Shown one piece after another: positions 8,297 to 15,187 of a DNA stretch of 22,245 nt. The notes under the pieces were generated by a model, which did not search any database, was not told the DNA's origin, and saw nothing but the letters and a program-made list of their open reading frames with translations. Made by a program: the position numbers and the translations under genes. The stretch is from CBDCZI01 sp965224495 (GTDB lineage: Bacteria; Bacteroidota; Bacteroidia; Cytophagales; JAAEPT01), in assembly GCA_965224495.1 (NCBI GenBank), contig CBDCZI010000004.1, forward strand, positions 1 to 22,245, read 5' to 3'. Numbering within the stretch: the stretch's first letter is position 1; the number at the start of each line of letters is the position of its first letter.

Positions 8297-10828
8297 TTAT
8301 TTCTTGTCTTTATTAGACTTCTTTTTTTTCTTTTTCTTTGGTTTCTCTAAACTCAAATCAACAGGGTTATTTACTTTTTCATCTAATAACGCAATATCAA
8401 TTACCTCTTCAACTTGAGAAACATAGTTAATAGTCAAACCTTTGATATATTCGGGTTCGATATCATCAACATCCTTTTTGTTCTTTTGGCACATAATCAA
8501 CTCTGTAATTCCTGCTCTTTTTGCAGCAAGAATTTTCTCTTTGATACCGCCAACAGGTAAAACTTTACCACTCAATGTCAGTTCTCCCGTCATTGCCAAT
8601 TTAGCTTTCACCTTTCGTTGTGTAAATAACGAGGCTAAAGAAGTGTAAATAGTAATTCCCGCAGACGGGCCGTCTTTAGGAACAGCTCCTGCTGGAAAGT
8701 GAATATGCAAATCAAAAGCATCAAACAAACGATGGTCAATTCCATAACGACTAGCATTGGCTTTTAAGTTAGAAAGTGCTGCCATTGCTGACTCTTTCAT
8801 CACATCGCCTAATTGACCTGATAACGTGATTTTCCCTTTACCTTTACTCAATATTGATTCGATAGTTAAAATCACTCCTCCGACCGAAGTCCAAGCCAAA
8901 CCAGTTACAATACCTGCCTTATCTAACTCTTCGTATGCTTCTTTTTCAAAAAACTCTGCACCCAATATTTTCACTACATCGGCAGCTGATAAAGTAGATG
9001 GTAACTCTTTTCCGAAAGCAACATCTTTAGCTATCGAGCGAATAACCGCTCCGACTTGACGTTCCAAACCACGTACACCTGATTCACTTGTGTAGCCTTC
9101 TACTATCTTTTTAACTGCCGCTTTGGCAAATTTAATTTCATTTTTCTCAAAACCGTGTTCCTCAATCTGGCGAGGAATTAAGTGACGTTTGGCAATTTCT
9201 ACTTTCTCCTCGATGGTATAACCCGTCAATTCGATAATCTCCATTCTATCTCGCAAAGCAGGCTGAATAGTATCTAATGAATTGGAAGTTGACAAGAACA
9301 ATACCTTCGATAAGTCGTATTCAACCTCTAAATAGTTATCACTAAATGTACTGTTTTGCTCGGGATCAAGTACCTCCAACAAAGCAGAAGAAGGGTCACC
9401 TCTATGATCAGAGCCCAATTTATCTATCTCATCTAACACAAAAACAGGATTAGAGGTTTTTGCTTTATTAATATTTTGAATCACTTTACCGGGCATCGCA
9501 CCGATATACGTTTTTCTATGTCCTCTAATTTCAGACTCATCGTGCACACCACCTAATGACATACGCACATATTCACGTCCCAACGCTTTGGCAATAGACT
9601 TTCCTAAAGAAGTTTTCCCAACACCTGGAGGTCCATAAAGACACAGGATAGGTCCTTTCATCGACGGGTTTTTATCACCCGATTTGTCCGCTTTCAATTT
9701 AATAACTGCCAAATACTCTAAAATTCTTTCTTTGACCTTTTTCAAACCATAATGCTCCTTATCAAGGATACGCTCGGCTCTTTTCAAATTAAAATTATCT
9801 TTTGAATATTTTTCCCAAGGCAAATCTACCAACGTTTCAATATAATTTAAAGAAACAGAATATTCGGGAGCTTGTGAGTGCATTCTATTCAAACGACTCA
9901 ACTCTTTTTCGTAATGCTCCTTCACCTTTACAGGCCATTTTTTATTTTTCGCTTTATCTTTAAAGCCCTCCAAATCCTTCTCAGGTGTATCATCACCCAA
10001 TTCAGTTTGTAAGACTTTCATTTGTTGTCTCAAATAGTAATCACGTTGTTGAGCATCAATGTCTGTTGACGTTTTACTGTGAATTTCACTTTTCAGTTTC
10101 AGTACCTGTAACTCTTTATCCAACAACTCTAACAAGCGAAGAATACGCTTACGCGCATCATTTTCCTCTAAAATAGTTTGCTTGATAGACACATCTGTAC
10201 CAATATTAGAACTAATAAAGTGCGTTAAAAAACCAGGCGTATCAATATTATCAATAGCAAACTGTGCCTCTTGAGGTAACTCAGGGCTTAATTTCAATAT
10301 CTTTTTTGCCTCGCCTTTTAAACTACGTAAATAAGCATCAACCTCTGATTTCTTTAACTTATCAAAGTTTTCTCCCAACGCCTTAATTTTAGAACGCAAA
10401 AAAGGTTCTGTATGCACAGGTTTTTCTAATTCAAAACGTCTCTTTCCTTGAATAATAATCGTTGTATTCCCATCAGGAAGCACCAACATACGCAAAATCT
10501 TTGCAGCCGTACCTACTTTAAACAAATCATTAAAACCAGGCTCTTCAACTTGAGGATTCTCTTGTGCTACTACACCAATTAAATCACCATTAGCATAAGC
10601 CTCCTTTACCAACTTGACCGATTTTTTTCGTCCAACAGTAACAGGTATCACCACACCAGGAAACAACACCGTATTTCTAACTGTCAATATGGATAATTCT
10701 TCAGGTAACTCCTCGGCATTTAATTGTTCTTCCTCTTCCGAAGACAACAAAGGAATCAAATCGCCCCCTTCTTGGTCTATTTCGTCAGGATTAAAAAACT
10801 GTTTTATAATTAATTTACTATCGCTCAT
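8297..10828 (-). CDS. lon: Lon, ATP-dependent serine protease
   Basis: Cytoplasmic LonA protease that degrades misfolded and regulatory proteins. Domains in order: N-terminal LAN domain (LSILTVRNTVLFPGVVIPVTVGR, about residues 45-70 onward), helical linker, AAA+ module with Walker A GPPGVGKTS (Lys405) and Walker B FVLDEIDK, and a C-terminal protease domain with the catalytic Ser722 in PKDGPSAG and the conserved Lys in the GGIKEKILAAKRAG helix. I chose the ATG at 10828 (843 residues) because MSDSKLIIKQF...DLIPLLSSEEEE matches how flavobacterial Lon proteins begin. An upstream in-frame ATG at 10873 would add 15 residues translated from a 9-bp repeat and looks like leader sequence. The extreme C-terminus is an unusual lysine-rich tail (seven consecutive Lys). 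First gene of the minus-strand cluster and divergent from dnaK. Confidence 0.97.
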   Translation of the reverse strand: MSDSKLIIKQFFNPDEIDQEGGDLIPLLSSEEEEQLNAEELPEELSILTVRNTVLFPGVVIPVTVGRKKSVKLVKEAYANGDLIGVVAQENPQVEEPGFNDLFKVGTAAKILRMLVLPDGNTTIIIQGKRRFELEKPVHTEPFLRSKIKALGENFDKLKKSEVDAYLRSLKGEAKKILKLSPELPQEAQFAIDNIDTPGFLTHFISSNIGTDVSIKQTILEENDARKRILRLLELLDKELQVLKLKSEIHSKTSTDIDAQQRDYYLRQQMKVLQTELGDDTPEKDLEGFKDKAKNKKWPVKVKEHYEKELSRLNRMHSQAPEYSVSLNYIETLVDLPWEKYSKDNFNLKRAERILDKEHYGLKKVKERILEYLAVIKLKADKSGDKNPSMKGPILCLYGPPGVGKTSLGKSIAKALGREYVRMSLGGVHDESEIRGHRKTYIGAMPGKVIQNINKAKTSNPVFVLDEIDKLGSDHRGDPSSALLEVLDPEQNSTFSDNYLEVEYDLSKVLFLSTSNSLDTIQPALRDRMEIIELTGYTIEEKVEIAKRHLIPRQIEEHGFEKNEIKFAKAAVKKIVEGYTSESGVRGLERQVGAVIRSIAKDVAFGKELPSTLSAADVVKILGAEFFEKEAYEELDKAGIVTGLAWTSVGGVILTIESILSKGKGKITLSGQLGDVMKESAMAALSNLKANASRYGIDHRLFDAFDLHIHFPAGAVPKDGPSAGITIYTSLASLFTQRKVKAKLAMTGELTLSGKVLPVGGIKEKILAAKRAGITELIMCQKNKKDVDDIEPEYIKGLTINYVSQVEEVIDIALLDEKVNNPVDLSLEKPKKKKKKKSNKDKK

Positions 10829-11148
10829 ATTTATATTTTTTGACAGACTTGACAGACTTGGCAGACAAGTCATCTATTCTTCTAACAAATCCATTTTACA
10901 CAATGGAAAAACTAAGTTGGCAAGTCTTATGCCATTCTAATAAGTAAAATGCTTTTATTTATCCACTATTTTGTTTTCCGAACAAATACTGACACAAAAG
11001 CATTATTTATCTGCCAAACCGATAAAGCACAAGAACTAGACAGCCAATCATTTGCCAATATGTCAGCTTTTATCTAAAGTTCTTTTTTGGCATATCTGTT
11101 GTAAATGTCTTTTCAAGAATTAGAAAAATAGAATTTAATAAAAATATT
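10829..11148. promoter_or_regulatory. Divergent lon/dnaK intergenic region
   Basis: These 320 bp separate two stress genes transcribed in opposite directions, so both promoters should lie here. I see the 9-bp tandem repeat next to lon, the inverted repeat GACTTG-GCAGA-CAAGTC (10855-10871), and TGGCA-7 nt-TGCCA (10918-10934). The segment just before dnaK is A/T-rich, as is usual for strong Bacteroidota initiation regions. I found no perfect TAnnTTTG Bacteroidota -7 element on either strand, so promoters are not placed. No additional coding region was recognised. Confidence 0.5.
10840..10866. repeat. Three tandem 9-bp repeats in the lon leader
   Basis: Two exact TTGACAGAC units (10840-10848, 10849-10857) followed by TTGGCAGAC (10858-10866), ending 12 bp upstream of the lon ATG on the opposite sense. 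The last unit overlaps the inverted repeat at 10855-10871. The position would place it in the 5' untranslated region of lon or over its promoter, so it may bind a regulator or simply be a replication-slippage product. Confidence 0.85.
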
Positions 11149-13038
11149 ATGGGTAAGATTATAGGTATAGATTTAGGAACTACCAACTCGTGTGTTTCAG
11201 TAATGGAAGGTAACGAGCCAGTAGTAATCCAAAACGCAGAAGGAAGAAGAACCACTCCTTCTATAGTAGGTTTCTTAGAAAACGGTGAAAGAAAAGTTGG
11301 AGATGCGGCAAAACGTCAAGCAATCACCAACCCAGTAAACACAGTTGCTTCAGTAAAAAGATTTATGGGGAAAAAATTCTCTGAAATCTCTAGCGAAGCA
11401 AAACAAATCTCTTACAAGATATCAAAAGGAGCGAATGATAGCGTTCGTATCAATATCAAAGATAGAGAGTACACACCACAAGAAATCTCAGCAATGATTC
11501 TTCAAAAAATGAAGGCTACTGCAGAAGAATTCTTAGGTCACGAAGTAACTGAAGCTGTAATTACAGTTCCTGCTTACTTTAACGATGCAGAAAGACAAGC
11601 TACAAAAGAAGCTGGTGCAATTGCAGGATTAGAAGTAAAACGTATTATCAATGAGCCAACAGCTGCTGCTTTGGCATACGGATTAGATAAAAAAGACGTT
11701 GACCAAAAAATTGCTGTATTTGATTTAGGAGGAGGTACATTTGATATCTCTGTTCTTGAATTAGGAGACGGTGTTTTTGAAGTACTTTCTACAAACGGAG
11801 ACGTTCATTTAGGAGGAGATGACTTTGATAAAGTAATCATCGATTGGTTAGCAGCAGAATTTAAAGGAGAATGTGATGTTGACCTTTTGGCTGACCCAAT
11901 GGCATTACAACGTTTGAAAGAAGCAGCTGAAAAAGCAAAAATTGAGCTTTCTTCAAGTGCACAAACTGAAATTAACTTACCGTACATCACGGCAGACGCT
12001 TCAGGACCAAAACACTTGGTAAGAACATTGACAAAAGCTCAATTCGAACAATTAGCTGACTCATTATTCAAAAGAGCAATGGTACCTGTTAAGAAAGCGT
12101 TGAAAGATGCAGACTTATCAGTTGACGAAATCGACGAAATCATCTTAGTTGGTGGTTCTACTCGTATCCCTAAAGTGGCTGCAGACGTTGAAGCATTCTT
12201 CGGCAAAAAACCTTCAAAAGGAGTTAACCCTGACGAAGTTGTTGCTATCGGAGCAGCTATTCAAGGAGGAGTATTGACAGGAGAAGTAAAAGACGTTCTT
12301 TTATTAGACGTTACGCCTCTTTCTTTAGGAATTGAAACAATGAACGGTGTATTCACTAAGTTGATTGAATCAAACACAACTATTCCTGCCAAAAAATCGG
12401 AAGTATTCTCTACAGCAGTTGATAATCAGCCATCGGTTGAAATTCACGTATTGCAAGGAGAGCGTCCAATGGCATCTAACAACAAATCTATCGGTCGTTT
12501 CCAATTGACAGATTTACCACCAGCACAAAGAGGAATCCCTCAAATCGAAGTAACATTTGATATTGATGCAAACGGTATCTTACACGTTTCTGCCAAAGAC
12601 AAAGGAACAGGGAAAGAGCAAAAAATCAAGATTGAAGCATCAGGAGGATTAAGTGATGAAGAAATCGAGAAAATGAGACAAGAAGCTCAAGAAAACGAAG
12701 AAGCAGATAAAATCGCTAAAGAAACAGCTGAAAAAGTAAACGCTGCCGATTCATTGATTTTCCAAACAGAAAAACAATTGAAAGAGTATGACGAAAAACT
12801 TTCAGACGCAAACAAAGAAGCAATCAATACAGCTTTAGCTACATTGAAAACTGCTCACGAAGCAACAGATTTAGCAGGGATTGACGCTGGTATCGAAGCT
12901 GTAAACACGGCATTCCAAGCAGCATCTCAAGAAATCTACGACGCAGGCGAAGCAGGTGCAGAAGGGCAACCTCAAGCAGAACAACAAGGAGACTCTACTG
13001 AAGACGTAGAATTCGAAGAAGTTGAAGACAAAAAATAA
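11149..13038 (+). CDS. dnaK: DnaK (Hsp70) chaperone
   Basis: 629-residue cytoplasmic Hsp70 that binds exposed hydrophobic segments in an ATP-dependent cycle with DnaJ and GrpE. The N-terminal ATPase domain has GIDLGTTNSCVSV (residues 5-17), EPTAAALAYG, FDLGGGTFDISVLE and VGGSTRIPKV. The substrate-binding domain begins near DVTPLSLGIET and contains the GERPMASNNKSIGRF segment. The helical lid is followed by an acidic tail (VEFEEVEDKK) close to the canonical EEVKD-type ending. Length and motifs are normal and nothing is missing. The start codon follows an A/T-rich leader without a Shine-Dalgarno sequence. dnaJ and grpE are not adjacent. Transcription ends at the hairpin immediately downstream, so dnaK is probably monocistronic. 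Confidence 0.98.
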   Translation: MGKIIGIDLGTTNSCVSVMEGNEPVVIQNAEGRRTTPSIVGFLENGERKVGDAAKRQAITNPVNTVASVKRFMGKKFSEISSEAKQISYKISKGANDSVRINIKDREYTPQEISAMILQKMKATAEEFLGHEVTEAVITVPAYFNDAERQATKEAGAIAGLEVKRIINEPTAAALAYGLDKKDVDQKIAVFDLGGGTFDISVLELGDGVFEVLSTNGDVHLGGDDFDKVIIDWLAAEFKGECDVDLLADPMALQRLKEAAEKAKIELSSSAQTEINLPYITADASGPKHLVRTLTKAQFEQLADSLFKRAMVPVKKALKDADLSVDEIDEIILVGGSTRIPKVAADVEAFFGKKPSKGVNPDEVVAIGAAIQGGVLTGEVKDVLLLDVTPLSLGIETMNGVFTKLIESNTTIPAKKSEVFSTAVDNQPSVEIHVLQGERPMASNNKSIGRFQLTDLPPAQRGIPQIEVTFDIDANGILHVSAKDKGTGKEQKIKIEASGGLSDEEIEKMRQEAQENEEADKIAKETAEKVNAADSLIFQTEKQLKEYDEKLSDANKEAINTALATLKTAHEATDLAGIDAGIEAVNTAFQAASQEIYDAGEAGAEGQPQAEQQGDSTEDVEFEEVEDKK

Positions 13039-13060
13039 GACCCCGTCTTATTCAAGTTTT

Positions 13061-13091
13061 AAAAGCCTACTCTATAGAGTAGGCTTTTTTT
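13061..13091 (+). terminator. Intrinsic terminator of dnaK
   Basis: A perfect 8-bp stem, GCCTACTC (13065-13072) and GAGTAGGC (13077-13084), with a TATA loop, flanked by AAAA upstream and seven T residues downstream. It starts 22 bp after the dnaK stop. The A-stem-T arrangement could also work weakly in reverse. Confidence 0.93.
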
Positions 13092-13338
13092 ATGCCCTTT
13101 ATTTTAGTTGGAGCTTCCCCTTTTCGCTGAACTGATTTCTTAGTATTTCATAGTTGGTTTTATCGATAGAAAGAGAGATAAACGACAAAACAAAGAGCGG
13201 GTCGGGTCTTATCGCTCTCAATCTTTTACTGCCAAGAGCAGAGTTATTTAGTTCATTCTTCAATAAGTTCACGCTACATTTTTGCAGAAAGAACAGAGAA
13301 GTAAAAGGATTTCCACTTCAGCCCCTAAGCCGTGGTTA

Positions 13339-13373
13339 GACGACAGACCATTGACGATGGGCAATAGCTGACT
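13339..13373. repeat. Degenerate heptamer repeat array
   Basis: Five consecutive 7-bp units in phase: GACGACA, GACCATT, GACGATG, GGCAATA, GCTGACT. The first three share GAC at positions 1-3, and later units are degenerate. Similar 7-bp GAC-rich spacer repeats occur between genes in some Bacteroidota genomes (from memory; not checked). Confidence 0.5.
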
Positions 13374-13404
13374 TTCTAGCGCACACACAAATCACAAAAC
13401 GCCT

Positions 13405-13425
13405 CCCCTCCTTTCCAAGGAGGGG
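13405..13425. repeat. GC-rich palindromic intergenic repeat
   Basis: Perfect 9-bp inverted repeat CCCCTCCTT-TCC-AAGGAGGGG in otherwise AT-rich sequence, with a further GGGGTG block just after it (13431-13436). The sequence type strongly resembles the dispersed CCTCCCC/GGGGAGG palindromes common in flavobacterial intergenic regions. It is a likely copy of a dispersed repeat family rather than a terminator, as no T-run follows directly. Confidence 0.75.
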
Positions 13426-13540
13426 ATTAAGGGGTGCTTTTCACTACAAACACAAAAAAACTACACGATGAGAAACATAAAAGCCCGTTTCAACTGAGTT
13501 AAATCTTTAAAATAGCTAGAGAACTATTCCCTTGCTAATT

Positions 13541-13565
13541 GTGATAATTTTAACGATATTGTCAC
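13541..13565 (+). other. Hairpin 1 upstream of the orphan gene
   Basis: GTGATAAT (13541-13548) can pair with ATTGTCAC (13558-13565) as RNA, giving eight pairs with one G-U and a 9-nt loop. It lies about 70 bp before the orphan gene start and just before the stronger hairpin at 13582. Its role is unknown. Confidence 0.45.
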
Positions 13566-13581
13566 TTCATGTAAAGAGAAT

Positions 13582-13613
13582 ATATCAGTAATCGCTTTAG
13601 AGATTACTGATAT
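13582..13613 (+). other. Hairpin 2: perfect 12-bp inverted repeat in the orphan gene leader
   Basis: ATATCAGTAATC (13582-13593) and GATTACTGATAT (13602-13613) are exact reverse complements separated by 8 nt, ending 24 bp before the ATG at 13638. There is no T-run, so it is not a standard terminator. It could be an operator for a dimeric regulator, an mRNA leader structure, or part of an element end. Confidence 0.8.
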
Positions 13614-13637
13614 CGAAATGTTAGCTGTAATACACTT

Positions 13638-14777
13638 ATGAAATTCATATTAATATTTTTCTTAATATCTTTTCCTCTTATTACAAGTGGGCATACAGAT
13701 AAAATGTACACATATGAATCCTCCAAGATCTATTCTAAATACATAGTTAGTTTCAATAAATTTGAATACATCAAAAAAGTAGAAATTTCCCTCAAAATTG
13801 CAGACGACCTTCTATCTCAAAAGAACTATAACGAAAAAATTTATATCTATTTTGACCATACTGATTCAATAAAATACTTCTTAGGATATGATAACATAGT
13901 TAATGGATGGAGTTATTACAAAAGGTCAAAGAATGACACAGTGAAAGGTCTTAAAATAATAGTTAGAGACAAAAATTTCCGAATATCAGACCTTATCAAG
14001 TTAGTAGATTATGCATCAAGTAATAAAAAGCACATTCAAGAGTCCCAAATACCACATATACTAAACAAGTATCATTCTGTCAATGGTATATATGACACAG
14101 TTAATTCAATTACAACTAAGGCTATCGATAGAATTTTCAAATCACATGAGAACAAATTACTTCATCAAGTAATTTCCAAAAAAAGAATTCGATCAATTAA
14201 TAAATATGATACAGTCAATGGAATAAATTATTACTTTCAAGACAATGTGTTCTACTTTTACCCAACTAAAATAAAACAACACTTGAACGACACTAATAAT
14301 TTGGAAAAAGCAGATACATCAATTGTAAATTCATTTTTAAAAGTATCCAACATCCATGAAATAATTAGAATCAATGATAGAAGTCACTTCGTTTTCACAA
14401 ACGACTCCACTTTTTATTATCTTAAAAGTCCATTCCATAAAATCCCAGCCCCTCTTGTAATCAAGCTAAATTGTAAAAGAAGGTGGCCAATTAGAGAGTT
14501 AGAATACAAATACTCTGGAATTAAGAGAATAATCATAAAACACTTTTCCTGTACTGAGAATCAAGAATCAATATACATCATCGATAGTAATAGAGTTATA
14601 TCAAATTATAACACTTTAGAAACTCAGTTTATTAAAAGTTTACTTACACCTGAAAATCAAACAAAAAACGAAGAAGGTCATCAATCAAGATATTGGTTTA
14701 TAACTTCTTTAGTTCTATTGCTTTTACTAATATTGACGCTTATAAAAAAAACAGCTAACAAGGTGTTTAGAAAATAA
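13638..14777 (+). CDS. Unrecognised AT-rich exported protein with a C-terminal membrane anchor
   Basis: 379 residues that I cannot place in any family. Residues 1-18 are a clear signal peptide (KFILIFFLISFPLITSG). A single hydrophobic segment at about 353-370 (FITSLVLLLLLILTLI) is followed by a short basic tail (KKTANKVFRK), so most of the chain would sit outside the cytoplasmic membrane with the tail inside. Two related short motifs occur, KYHSVNGIYDTVNSI and KYDTVNGINYYFQD. The body is rich in Lys, Asn, Ile and Tyr. The codons (many AGA and ATA) and visibly lower GC differ from dnaK and the sugar-nucleotide genes, consistent with acquisition by transfer. It is preceded by two hairpins and followed at once by a large nested inverted repeat and an IS remnant. 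No co-directional partner. ATG at 13638 chosen because the signal peptide starts there. Confidence 0.75.
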   Translation: MKFILIFFLISFPLITSGHTDKMYTYESSKIYSKYIVSFNKFEYIKKVEISLKIADDLLSQKNYNEKIYIYFDHTDSIKYFLGYDNIVNGWSYYKRSKNDTVKGLKIIVRDKNFRISDLIKLVDYASSNKKHIQESQIPHILNKYHSVNGIYDTVNSITTKAIDRIFKSHENKLLHQVISKKRIRSINKYDTVNGINYYFQDNVFYFYPTKIKQHLNDTNNLEKADTSIVNSFLKVSNIHEIIRINDRSHFVFTNDSTFYYLKSPFHKIPAPLVIKLNCKRRWPIRELEYKYSGIKRIIIKHFSCTENQESIYIIDSNRVISNYNTLETQFIKSLLTPENQTKNEEGHQSRYWFITSLVLLLLLILTLIKKTANKVFRK

Positions 14778-14778
14778 G

Positions 14779-14934
14779 GGCCCGGCGGGTGATTTGAAGT
14801 TTATCTTCATCTGCAAGTCCACTCATTTTACAGTTTTGAAATTGGGCGTAATTTAATTTAAAAACTGTAAATTGAGTTCAGAAATAGGCCTGTTATTTCG
14901 ACTATGTTTAGTCCTTAAATTCAAAACACGGGCC
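14779..14934. repeat. Nested inverted-repeat element after the orphan gene
   Basis: It begins one base after the orphan gene's stop. Outer arms: GGCCCG...TGATTTGAA (14779-14798) against TTCAAAACACGGGCC (14920-14934), complementary except for a 5-nt insertion and one mismatch. Inner arms: 14821-14843 and 14855-14877, 23 bp each with two mismatches (core TTTACAGTTTT / AAAACTGTAAA), around an 11-nt loop. The whole could fold as one long bulged hairpin. It may be a small non-autonomous element or a recombination site. No coding sequence is inside. Confidence 0.7.
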
Positions 14935-14936
14935 GT

Positions 14937-15179
14937 CAGACTGTCTAAAAACTATAAGCGAAATTAGTTATCACATAGTTTGTTGTAAAAGGTATAAATA
15001 GCGATCTTTAAGCGATGAGCTACATCACTGGATTTGACAGAAACCAAGCTGTTTTGATACCCGAAACTATCAGCCAACTTATTGATACAAACAATCTTGT
15101 TAGGTTTATTGATTCTCTCCAAACGGCAGATTTTGGTTTTAGAAACCCTAACAGAAACATAAATGGGAGAGTAGATTAA
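14937..15179 (+). mobile_element. Remnant of an IS1182-family insertion sequence
   Basis: The transposase fragment at 15015-15179 identifies the family. The roughly 78 bp before it (from CAGACTGTCTAAAAAC at 14937) look like the left end and promoter region of the element, since the composition changes just after the nested repeat. The left boundary is inferred and no matching right terminal repeat is present. The right part of the element, including the catalytic region, has been lost before rmlB. Confidence 0.5.
15015..15179 (+). pseudogene. Truncated IS1182-type transposase N-terminus
   Basis: A 54-residue frame, MSYITGFDRNQAVLIPETI... continuing through LIDTNNLVRFID and ADFGF, which matches the N-terminus of IS1182-family transposases (typically M-YI-GFDRNQ...LFPE...NPVRFIDAFVDSL). 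Relative to that pattern about three residues are missing after RFID, and the frame stops after NGRVD where intact proteins continue with a P-Y-P segment and several hundred more residues including the DDE catalytic core. It cannot encode an active transposase. It lies 8 bp from the convergent rmlB stop, so the deletion endpoint coincides with the boundary of the sugar operon. Confidence 0.75.
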
Positions 15180-15187
15180 GCTTTAAT

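Larger units (their letters stand above)
13092..13540. other. Non-coding spacer downstream of dnaK
   Basis: About 450 bp without a gene I can support. It contains the degenerate heptamer array (13339-13373) and the GC-rich palindrome (13405-13425). A 61-codon open frame at 13154-13339 has no recognisable domain and looks like chance or decayed sequence. The segment is compositionally patchy, which suggests accumulated intergenic or mobile debris. Confidence 0.6.

Noticed and set aside
10829..10873. Lon start at the upstream ATG (10873)
   Set aside because: The added 15 residues are translated from the 9-bp tandem repeat and do not resemble Lon N-termini; the ATG at 10828 fits the family.
13154..13339. 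61-codon plus-strand open frame downstream of dnaK
   Set aside because: No recognisable domain, no signal or motif, and it runs into the heptamer repeat. Probably chance in spacer DNA.
13549..14970. Integron attC sites flanking the orphan gene (TTTTAAC at 13548-13554 and GTTAGCT at 13620-13626 resemble R''/R' cores)
   Set aside because: Each core deviates from RYYYAAC / GTTRRRY, no matching core follows the gene, and there is no IntI gene nearby. The Xer gene at 18684 is a housekeeping type.
13092..15187. CRISPR array in the repeat-rich intergenic stretch
   Set aside because: Repeats are palindromes and degenerate heptamers, not regularly spaced direct repeats with unique spacers, and no cas genes are present.
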